From NCBI GenBank assembly GCA_017506865.1, contig JAFCMP010000446.1, positions 434,001-498,000 of the forward strand: a stretch of DNA of 64,000 bases, read 5' to 3'. Positions 12,101-21,800 of this stretch are shown here, piece after piece; position 1 is the stretch's first letter; the number at the start of each line of letters is the position of its first letter. The stretch comes from Tribonema minus (taxonomy: Eukaryota; Sar; Xanthophyceae; Tribonematales; Tribonemataceae). The translations under genes were made by a program, and so were the position numbers. The notes beneath the pieces are model-generated. The model worked only from the letters and a program-made list of their open reading frames with translations. It was not told the DNA's origin and did no database searches.

Positions 12101-15100
12101 TATTGCATGGAAACGAATCAAAAGATCGTAGAGCTCTAACTCATACATACCTTCTCAGCACTCATGGACGCGGTGGGCGTCTCCTGCAGCAAACTCTGCT
12201 ACATGTTTCAACACCCATACATACGGTATCATAGCTCAGTTCATACATACCTTCTCGGCGCTCATGGACGCAGTGGGCGTCTCCGGCAGCGACGGCGCGC
12301 TCGGGGTGACGTCGGCAAAGCTCAGCACCAGCGGTCGTCCCGGCTGCAGCGCACGAGAGCGTGAGGTAGATACTCAGCAAGGCTCAAGGCGACCAGGGTG
12401 GTTAATTTAACTTAATTACGGCACATCGAGGTAGTTACTTACGCGTAATTACGTCGTTTACTTACGCGTAATTACGTCCGTCACTCGGTAAGACTGACTT
12501 ACGGCATTTACGGCTACAGCCAACTTCAACCGATTGTAGTTGAAGTCCAACTTCAACACCTGCCAACTTCAAGTTTGAAACTTCAACTTGTGTTTTTACC
12601 GTGGTGTTCCTCGCTACAGCGGCCCTCGCTGCACTAGAGTGTCTGCAGATAGCAATAAATCAGTATCTGACATGCGTACACCGTGACTGTAGCTGCTGTT
12701 GGCGTGGAGAAGTGGTGGGGACGAAGTTCTGTGCAAGCACTCTCTCGCGAGGTGGGCTGTGCACCTCGCTGAGGTAGCCTGCAGGTATGCTTCATATGTA
12801 CTTGCAGAAAGCATTCAATATGCTTTCAAGATCTGCAATGATGATGCTCTTTCTACAGAGGTTGCACAGAGCTCCTGCGTGACCAAGCGCGAACGCATCT
12901 GCTCGGACGTTGCACAGTTACTATGCACAATTACAGCAACTGCTAAGCGCATTCAGTTGTATACAAAGGCATTGTGGATGCAGGGTCACTTTTCCTGCAT
13001 CTTATAGTAATGCTTTCACCAGAGCATCAACACAATACGTGGTGTTGAAGTGCGAAGCTCAACTTGAAGTCTGCCGTCGTTGCCGTACTTTATGAATTTG
13101 CAGTGACTTACTTACTTACTTACTCTGACGTAATTTGGCGTCATTACGTCATCAACAACCCTGAAGGCGACAGCGCAGCTATTGGTAGAGTGCTTGAGCA
13201 CTGCGCGAGGAGGTGTGAGCACTGGCGGAGTTGAGCGTCGGTGGTGCTGCGGTCAGCTGCACAGTCCCTGTGGAGCTGCCGAGCGTTGTTGGTGCCAGTA
13301 GCACTTGTCAATGCTTGCACCCCGGCATAAGCGAGCCCAGGCGCGGCGCAAGTGTCAGTTGTTGAGCGAAGCACTGGGCGGGGATGTGGGGAGGTGTTCG
13401 ACAGCATTCGCAGCAACACCACAGCGCAACACATTGTGCCATGCAAACACAGAATTCTCCCCATGAATGCACGCGCATATGCTTGCACTGTGCGACACAA
13501 TGTTCAGAGCCTATGATCGCTGACGCCAGCTTGGCTTCGAGCCAGAACACGAGCCAGGCACTCGTCAACAACTGCACACGAAAGCACTTCGTGAATTATT
13601 GTCGGGCAAAAGCGAAACCGCCATCTCTCACCTGTGGCCCCCATTTCAGCAGCATGAGGCAGTTCTGGAAGTCCAGGTCCACCACAGAGTTCTCGTTGAT
13701 GTGCGTCACCTGCATGCCCAACTTCAACTTCCCCTGCGACGGCGCCGCAGCCAACAGCAAACATTGGTTTAGAGACTTTGCCATCATGCTTGCTTGTGCA
13801 TGGTAGATATCATGATCACGCAACAAGAGGGCCTTGGGCTTGTTACGAGAAGAAGAGTGGTGAATCATCAGGGCAAGGGTTAGGGTTAGGTTCAACCCTC
13901 AGCTAAGACTATTAGTGGGACAAGGCGAGGTGCATTCAAATCACCCTAGTTCCAGTGGGCCTGCAGCTTTGACGCTCTTGAAGGTCTGCTATTGCGGATG
14001 CACATGGCGCTCAATGGAGAGTTGGCGAATGCTACCGCACATTACCACTCAGGCGCAACTCGCGCTGTGGGTGCACATACTTCAGCACCCATACATACCG
14101 CAACATGTGTCGCGCAGCATGCACAGGGCCCTGAGTTCTACCAACACCGCGGTCAAAGAGGTAGCTTACTCGACTGTCTCTTTGCCACGCGGGTGACATT
14201 ATGCTGAAAAGCGTGCACACAGCAAGTCTTTTGGCTCCTGTGGATATGGTCACCACATCATGGTGGCACTGTTTGACTCGTGGCTAAATGCTGCAGCAGC
14301 GGCGACCACGATTATCGGTGGAAGGCACTGGCGGCTGACCACACCTTATCACCTAGAGCTCTACGATCTTTTGAATGTTTCCATAGCCACATCACTACTT
14401 AGGCGCAGCTCGCGCTGTGGGTGCACCTACTTCAGAACAAATACATAGTGCGACTTGCACCACACAGCGCAAACGGCGCCCCTGAGTTCTGTCGAAACCG
14501 TCGTCAAAGAGGCAGCTTGCTTGACTGTCCATTCGTCACGCCAGTGCCATTACCTGCTGCTGCAGCGCGGAGGGCTTGCCGTCCAGCTGCACAAAGTCCA
14601 GCAGCTTGGCGCCCGTCGCATTGTGCTCGTGCACAGGCACGAACGCCAGGTGATTTGTCGGGCTGCCGGTGTTGAAGACGACCGTGGTGACGCCGCCATC
14701 GTCCGCCACCACTAGTCCGTCATCTGCTGAGGCAGCGGTGAGCCCACGTGTAGTGGGAAGTGTGTTTAGCAAGTATTGCCAGAAGCAATCACCCTTTTCC
14801 GTGTGCGCGACACGTTAAGATTGACCAAGGCGCAATGTGACGGTATCAGTGTAACGGGAAGCGCATTTAGCAGGCCAGATATTACCAGATCAAATCAATC
14901 ACCCATGTCTGTGCACGCCACATTAAGGTTGACCGCCGTCATCCAGTCCCACGTGTGCTGAGGCAGGTGAGCCCGCGTGTAACAGCGTAGTTAGCATGTC
15001 AGGTATTGAACAAAGCATTCAATTACCGTTGTCCGCGCGCGCGACACGTTGAGATTGACCGAGGCGCAACGTAACTGCATCAGCAGAGTTGGCGCCTACT

Positions 15101-15514
15101 CCCAGCAAGCGCTCTGATGGCCTCTGATTGGTGCCCGAACCGAATCAACTTGCAGATACCGAGTGCATGCGCAATCACCAATCAAGCAAGCCTTGAGCAA
15201 AACGCTGCTTCAAACATTCCTGGTTGCCCACCTTTCAATCGCTGTGCCAACCTGGCCTCGATGCGCTCTAGCAGCTTGGCTGTCGGGCTGTCCGCTCCCC
15301 CATGCAAGCCCCTGCTGCTGCTGCTGGGGGTGGAAAGCCTGCCTTTGCCATCCCTGCTCTTGCCAAGCAGGCTGACCTCCGCGTTATCGTGAGGCGGCGA
15401 CGCTGCTAGCCAGTCCGCGAGTGCAGATGATTTTCTGCCCCATTTGTAGCTGAACCTACTCCTCCGTTTGCCCTCCGTCGAAGGCGTCGTGGGAGTGGCT
15501 CTTGCGAAGGACAT
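6127..15514 (-). CDS. PDZ-domain protein, ten exons
   Basis: Exons, 5' to 3': 15514-15232, 14726-14554, 13733-13632, 12343-12251, 11298-10788, 10449-9878, 8808-8292, 7839-7725, 7162-7016, 6216-6127, giving about 867 aa. Exons 2-4 together form a PDZ-type domain: TTVVFN opens it, KLKLGMQVTHINENSV is the core turn, and GRPLVLSF ends it. Exons 5-6 are Gly/Ala/Pro-rich and end in a helix (AELAELRSRHLREKQLQ). Exons 7-9 read WCDWAMPVVLKKLGTRHAIV, SRLHVVMRLEPPEIGD and RYIWLRMRSNDHRGEL, possibly a PH-like fold. The C-terminus is acidic. All junction phases agree except within exon 6, where a G-run at about 9961-9996 must be one base longer (or two shorter) for the frame to pass. Exon 6 starts after an AAG, and exon 8 ends at a weak donor (CAA|GTTAAA). 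It is probably a scaffold or signalling protein. Confidence 0.75.
6700..7015 (-). repeat. Decayed tandem copies of PDZ exon 9 3' end
   Basis: Exon 9 ends DFDELAMDQVTEQQ followed by donor GTACTTGCTGAGC. Downstream in the intron the same junction recurs at about 6905-7000 and twice more at 6700-6905. Each copy holds the remnant of DELAFDQVTEQQ, then the donor and the phrase CACTAATAAGAGCACCC or similar. The copies are degraded and would not encode useful protein. Confidence 0.8.
7197..7218 (+). repeat. Poly-G run in intron
   Basis: About 21 consecutive G (C on the coding strand) in the intron between PDZ exons 8 and 9. Comparable runs lie at about 23516-23530 and 25846-25863. Length is unreliable in most sequencing. 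Confidence 0.85.
11885..12250 (-). repeat. Tandem copies of PDZ exon 4 3' end
   Basis: Exon 4 ends TPTASMSAEK then GTATGT. Three downstream copies (about 12150-12240, 12005-12080, 11890-12000) repeat the ACKGCGTCCATGAG exon end and the intron phrase ACCCATACATACGGTATC. Copies differ by substitutions and small gaps. Confidence 0.8.
12386..13171. mobile_element. Non-autonomous hAT-like element with 8-bp target duplication
   Basis: The element spans 12394-13163 (770 bp). Its left end reads CAGGGTGGTTAAT. The reverse complement of its right end reads CAGGGTTGTTGAT, so it has terminal inverted repeats of about 12 bp with one mismatch. The 8 bases AAGGCGAC lie directly outside on both sides (12386-12393 and 13164-13171), an 8-bp target-site duplication. 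TIRs starting CAGGG with 8-bp duplications are typical of hAT transposons. There is no transposase frame inside. Subterminal regions carry TTAC/GTAA-rich short repeats (ACTTACGCGTAATTACG twice at the left; CTTACTTACTTACTTACT at the right), as expected for transposase-binding sites. It sits in the intron between PDZ exons 3 and 4. Confidence 0.85.
14046..14553. repeat. Duplicated PDZ exon 2 junction split by a dispersed repeat
   Basis: Two copies of a ~160-bp unit lie at about 14046-14210 and 14395-14560 (shared phrases: AGGCGCARCTCGCGCTGTGG, CCTGAGTTCT, GTCAAAGAGG). The right copy abuts the exon 2 donor (14553). The left copy is a diverged duplicate. Between them, at about 14271-14391, lies one copy of the dispersed repeat also found at 22847-22955. 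Confidence 0.75.
14271..14391 (+). repeat. Dispersed intronic repeat, copy 1
   Basis: Starts GACTCGTGGCTAAATGCTGC and ends CTCTACGATCTTTTGAATGT. A near-full copy in reverse orientation lies at about 22847-22955 in the RCC1 gene. Partial copies lie at about 12107-12142 (reverse) and 56703-56745 (forward, NOG1 gene). No coding capacity is seen, so it looks like a short non-autonomous mobile repeat. Confidence 0.7.
14727..15110 (-). repeat. Tandem copies of PDZ exon 2 acceptor side
   Basis: Three ~110-130-bp units precede exon 2. Shared phrases include GAGGCAG(C)GGTGAGCCC, GCGACACGTTRAGATTGACC and GAGGCGCAACGTAACTG variants. Here the 5' (acceptor) side of the exon is duplicated rather than the donor side. 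Confidence 0.7.
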
Positions 15515-15863
15515 GTTGAACGCTCTCAGTGCATCAGGGGCGGCTCACACCACTGTCGCAGCCGCTGGCGTAAACACGTGCCGCTGTGTCGTCCTCCACA
15601 CACACACACTGAGGATCACGTGCCGCTGTTGTCGTCCTCCACACAGACACAGTGAGGATTCGCGCTTTCGAAAATTTCACCAACTTCAAGCACAGCCAGT
15701 TCAACTTGGTGAGGCCCACAGTGGCGTGCGCACGAAAGCGCCTGAGATGCAAACTGTAGATCTGCAGTAGCGCATGCGTGACTTAGTGTAACCCGCCGAG
15801 GTCAATACAGCGCACCTGCGCATTTGAACTGCCAAGTACCGTAAGTCCTGAGATTTGAAACAC
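15515..15863. promoter_or_regulatory. Short divergent promoter region
   Basis: Only about 350 bases separate the start codons of the PDZ gene (minus, 15514) and the RCC1 gene (plus, 15864), so they probably share a bidirectional promoter. A 30-bp tandem repeat (GTGCCGCTGTSGTCGTCCTC with ACACACACA, twice, about 15580-15655) lies within it. I see no obvious TATA box. Confidence 0.45.
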
Positions 15864-18800
15864 ATGATCGCGTCAACAAACACGAATCCATCTCTGCTGC
15901 TGCTGTGGGGCAGCAACAAGGATGGTCAGCTTGGTCTGACAACAGCTGCACCTGGCGAATCAGACGGCAATGCGGCGGAAGTGGGAGATGCCAGCCTCTT
16001 TGTGCAGGTAGACGAGGATGGCTTACAAGATTGCCCTCCCCAGAGCTGCAACCTGCCAACGCCCTGCGACGCTCTGTCATCGCATGTCATCACGGGCGTG
16101 AGCTGCGGCTCGCGGCATACTCTAGCATACAGTGCGAGCGGCGCTGTCTTCAGGTGCGTCTCAATGCACAAACGTTGAATGTACTTGCAGTGGAGGCCAT
16201 AGTGAGATCAACCAAAGTAGGTGGAACGAATGCTAAATGGTATCTGCCGTCTCAGTGGTGTACACTGCGAGCAGGTGACAGCTGCCATCATTGCCACCAG
16301 ACACGTGCTACTGTACTCCTGCAGTTGTCAACACTTGCGTTGCTCGAATGATGTGCCAGCAGAGCGCAGCATCACACCCAGTGCCAGGCAGCCAGGGCAA
16401 TGGACATGAAGGCAAATCACCGCTCTGTCAACCCCAATTCAGCCCGCTCTTGTGCACTGTCACTGCGCAAGTTCAACCAGCCACAGCAGTAAAACCACGC
16501 CTGCTGCATGTCAATGGACATGTAGGCAAATCATCGCGCTGTCAACCCCCGTTCAGCCTGCTCTGCAGCACTCGAATTCAACCAGCCACAGCAGCATACC
16601 AATGCCTGCTGCATGTCAATGGCATGATAATGCCTGCTGCATCGCAATGGATATGTAGGCAAATATTTGCTCTGTCATCTCCCATTCAGCCCGCTCTCAT
16701 GCACTGTCATTGCGCCAGTTTCACCAGCCTCAGCAGCATAACAATGCCTGCTGCACGTGCACGGACAAGTAGGCAAATCATCGCTCTGTCAACCCCGTTC
16801 AGCCCTCTCCCGTGCACTGCCATTGCGCGAGTTCCACCAGCCACAGCAACATAGCAATGCCTGCTGCATGTCAATGGCATGACAAGCATGTCAATGGCAT
16901 GACAATTCATTGCTCTGTCATCTCCTGTTCAGCCCGCTCTCAAGCACTGTCATTGCGCGAGTTCAACCAGCCACAGCAGCATAACAACTCCTCTACATAT
17001 CACTGTGATCTCTTGGGCCACAGCTGGGGCTGGGGAGCTTGCGGACAGCTAGGACATGGCGATCTGAGCAGCCAGCCACGGCCCAAACAGATAGAAGCGC
17101 TGAGAGACAGGAAGGTGGTGGCCATCTCTGCGGGCGGCATGCACAGTGCCGCCGTCGTGGACGGGGGGGAGCTGTACACGTGGGGGAACAGCTCATACGG
17201 TATGTACGGCCGATTTGCTGCTCGTGCTCTGTAGTGCACAAAATGCTGCTTGTCATGCGGCCTGACTGCAGCAACGCATGGTGGGTGGCCTCAACAAACA
17301 GTAGTTTTGAATTCAAAATGATTCCACTCCCTGCCAGAACTTGCAGAGAAGCATCCAAGAGCAACTTGGTTTGAACCCGTGCTTCCAAGAAGAACCTGCC
17401 AAAGATCCTGATCCCTTCCTACCTACCAGGAATGTCCCTTATTTCCTACAGAATGTCATTCTTCACAGGGTGATATTCAAATGTCTGCCATCCGCAGGCC
17501 AGCTGCCCGTGCTCTGCAACGCAGAAAATACTGCTTGCCATGCGGCCTGACTGTAACAACGCATGGTGGCTGGTATCAACAAGCGGTGCTGTGAATGCAG
17601 ATTCAACAAGCGGTACTGTGAATGCAGATGATGCTTGCAGGCTAAGTAATGTCATTCTTCACAAACTGGTTTTCAAATGTCTGCGATGTGCAGGCCAGCT
17701 CGGCCGGGGGGCACTGGTGATGGCGGCGGGCATCATCGCCGAGCCAGCGAGGGTGACCGTGGGGCCTCCGGTGAGTGCTGTGATGAGCAATGCGGACTGT
17801 GGAGCATTGTGATGCCATTGGGAAGCTATGGAGTTTTGAGCTGCTGATGCTTGTTCACCTTGTGAGTGAAGCCTGCTAATGACAAGAGGATGGGGCCAAG
17901 TATTTCCAAGTACTTGAACATGTGGCTCTGTTTGGCCAGCACGCGTCTGACATAGCTAGTAAATCCAATCATCTACTCTACGTATGTGGGCTTTTTGTTG
18001 TGCCAACTGAGATGTGCTTAACTGCAACGGGCATCACCTCTCCACACACGTGATTGACATCACAACAATGTGGCCACTTCGATGGCGCTCAGTTTCAGGG
18101 TACAGATATAAGGTGGTCAGCCTGGAGGGTGGCGTAGAGGCAGTGGTCAGCCCAGCAGCCCTCTGCAATCCGGAATCTACCTACCTGCACGCAGCCTTCT
18201 GCAATCCCAAATTCACCTGCTTTGAAGTGTTCTGTAACCATCGTGTGCCGGGTGACCATATTCTGTCTTCGTATGACCATCGTGCAGATCACGGAGGTGA
18301 TCCCAGAGGGCGGCATAGAGGCACAGGTCTGCCGAACAGCCTTCTGCATTCCTGAATCCACTTATTAGACATTTCACACCATCAACAATGTGACCGGTCC
18401 AGTGGCGCTTACTTCACTTCTGTGCAGATCACGGAGGTGGTCGGTCCAGAGGGCGGCGTAGAGGCAGAGGTCAGCCGCGTCGCCGCCGCGCATCGGCGGC
18501 GCTGCAGCCGCCACAGGGACTCGCTGAGGGAGCAGGAGGCCGCAGAGGCAAGTCACCTGCCGCGTAACTTCAAGTGTTGTGTTGAGCAATGACATGGGGT
18601 TGGAAACGCATAGGCATCGCAGGCGCTGCAGCCGCCACAGGCACTCGCTGAGGGAGCAGGAGGCCGCAGAGGCAAGTCACCTGCTGCATAACTTCAAGTG
18701 TTGTGTTGGGCAATGACATGGGATTGGAAGTGCATAGGTGTGTTGATATTGCATGGTATCCTGTGCAGGCATGGATTGAACGAGGCACCCGCCCTTTCTG

Positions 18801-21800
18801 TTGTGGAGACGCCCTTGGAGACATTGAAAGCTCAGGGTTGGGAATATGGTTTGGGCTAGGTTACAGGTGAGATGCACTTGTGATCACCTGCTCCGCTGCA
18901 CAACTGACACACCTGTTGGAAAACACCTTGTGTGGAGGCTTCAGGCCCAGCAGTTTCATATAATGTTTCAGGCGTATTTCACAAGCCTTCACAAGATGTG
19001 CGTTACATGGCGGTTACTTCTGCAAACAGTTACAATTCTACCGTGTGTGTGTAGTTTATTCACTATCGTTTGGCCCAGCACACCCGTGGTGTGGCGATGC
19101 CCCTCAGCCTCTTCTGCTGCCCTTGCTAGTGCCCAAGACAGCATTTCCAACCACCCAATTGCATCTGGTATGCGGCATTGACCGGCATGCCCCAATGCAT
19201 ACGGTATGCGGCATTGACCGGCATACCTATGACGATGCCTGCCTCATCCACAGGCAGCGGCTGCCATTGCGCGCGGGGAGTTTGGCGGGGAGGTGGGACC
19301 GCCGCTGCTGGTGAAGGCCGTGAGCTGCGGTGGCATGCACACCGCCGCAATAACGCCGGAAGGCAAGTGACGTTCCTCAACCTCATTCTTCAAGTTGAGG
19401 ATTGAAGTACATACATGGGTGGGACCGCCGCTGCTGGTCAAGGCCGTGAGCTGCGAAGGCATGCACACCGGCGCGATAACGCCAGAAGGCAAGTGACTCA
19501 CCTCAATATCTTCTTGAAGGTCAGGATTGAAGTACATCTTGAGACATCTCGCGCGCACTGTTATCATTCATGCCTGTGCAGCGTACTAGCATGAGCTGCC
19601 ACAATACCAGAAGCGGGGATGCATGATCACAGGCAACTTCAAGTTTGCCGCGTATGTGATGGTTTCGCGTGTGACGAGCGCTGAGAATCACCACTGCCAC
19701 TGGTGTAGCAGCAACTGGTACATGCGCAAACTGCTGCATGCACACGTGCCTTCAGGCATGCACACGTGCTTTCAGGATCTCAACACTCTGCAAAGTCCCG
19801 ATGTGTCACCTACTTCAACATCTGCACTCCTGATAGCAAATGTGTGCTTGTTGCGGCTCGTGTGTGCGCTTGCCACCGCCTCGCAGCTGTTGTTCATCAA
19901 TGCTCAGACGTGGTGTGGGCTGCAGGTTGTGTCACGGTTGCCCAGATTGTACAACGGGTGCGCAGTCACTACACACAACGGCACCCTTTTCGCAGCTCCG
20001 TAACTGTCATCGTGCAACTGTCAGCAGGGGGCGTCTACTGCTGGGGGCGCGCTGATTCGGGGCAGCTGGGTATTGGGTATGCATGGGTACACGAGACGGA
20101 CGAGAGCATGATGGGTATGGAATGGCCTCAATTCGTTTCAGGTACGAATGCTTTGCATATTCGTTTATACCCGTATGCTTGTATATACATTGTGCCGCCC
20201 GCAGCAAGCTGACCGCAGCGCGTCCGTCAACTGACTGAGCGTTGCTGCATTGATGGCTGCCACAGCACTCAGCGGCAAGCGCGCCGTGGTCTGAGCGCTG
20301 CTGCAATGCCACACAGTGGACTGAGCGTTGCTGCACATCATAATCAACTGAACATTGACTGAGCGCTGCTGCGCTGATGGCTGCCACAGCGCTCAGCAGC
20401 AAGCGCCAAGTGCGCCGTGTGGTCTGAGCGTTGCTGCTCATCCCTTGACTGACCACTTCTGCGTACTGTAGATGGCTGCCAGCGCTGAGCGGCAAGTGTG
20501 CTGAGCGTTGCTGCGTGTTGAGCTGACCGTTGACCGAGCGTTGCTGTGTCGATGGCTGCCACAACGCTCAGCGGCATACGCGCCGTATGGTCTCAACTGA
20601 CTGAGCGTTGCTGCATTGATGGCTGCCACAGCGCTCAGCGGCAAGCGCGGGTGTGAGCGTTGCTGCGCATCAACTGACTGAGCGTTGCTGCGCTGATGGC
20701 TGCCACAGCGCGCAGCGACAGACCGCACCATGTGGCCTGAGCATTGCTGCGTATTGAGCTGACTGTGGACTGAACATCGCTGCGTTGATCGTTGCCACAA
20801 TGCTGAGCGGCGAAAAGCGCTTCGAGAGGGGTCTGAGCGTTGCTGCACATCAATTCACTGTTGACTGAGCGTTGCTGCGTTGTTTGCTGCCACAGCGCTC
20901 AGCGGCAAGCGCGCCGTGGACGTTGCGTGTGGCGGCTTCCACACCGTCGTCGTGATGGAGGCCGGCGAGGTGTACACGTGGGGCAAGGAGGTGAGGGCTC
21001 CTGTCTATACCTGCCCATATGCCCAGATACATATTTGCATACGAACACGTTCTTTTTACAAACTCATTTTTTAAACATGTTACATTTTTTACTTGCCCTT
21101 TATTGATGTGTACAAGTATGCGGTCGGCAGGATGCACGGAATTAATTCAGCCCAGCACAAATGTGAGCATAAAGCATTTGAAACACGGTCTTTTTTCATT
21201 ATTATTACGTTATCATATTCATGCACCCTCCGACTGTCTATACCCGTGCAGTATCGAGGGCAGCTGTGCTGTAGTACGCACCATTGTTGCCGAGAGTTAA
21301 GGTCAGAAAGAGAGTGCAAATCATGCTCATTCATTCAGATGATCCATATTGTCATCAATTGGGTCGCCTTTCACGACCGGCTTTGTGCAGGAGCAGAGGC
21401 AGCTGCGCTGCAGCAAGCAAGGCCTGCTGACCGGCTGTTGGAATTGTTTTCATCACAATCATTCATACAAAACCAACACCACTCCCAAGGCCAACTCACC
21501 CTTTGGCTGTGTCTGTCTGTGCAGAATCACGAGCAGCTGGGCTGTTGCGATCACAAATTCAGCCCGTCGCAGAATTTCACAGTGAGAGTTCAAATGACGT
21601 CCACTCAGCTGATCACCCGCATTGCTGTTAATAATGATAGTTTCCATGGTCGTGCAGGACCACGGGCAGCTGGGCTGCAGCAAGCACGATGCTAGCCCAG
21701 CATACACGTCAGCCTGAGAGCTCAAATCACGCTCATTCACATCACGTGCATCGTCGTGCTCATGTCACTTGCATTCGTGCAGGGCCAGAGGCTGCAGCAA

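Noticed and set aside
16385-17000. CRISPR-like array of ~110-bp repeats
   Set aside because: The units are degenerate tandem copies without unique spacers, in a eukaryotic intron. They are minisatellite or junction-copy arrays.
18772-18868. Extra RCC1 exon (APALSVVETPLETLKAQG)
   Set aside because: Exons 4 and 5 already join in phase without it, and no donor and acceptor pair for it keeps the frame cleanly. I mention it only as a possibility.
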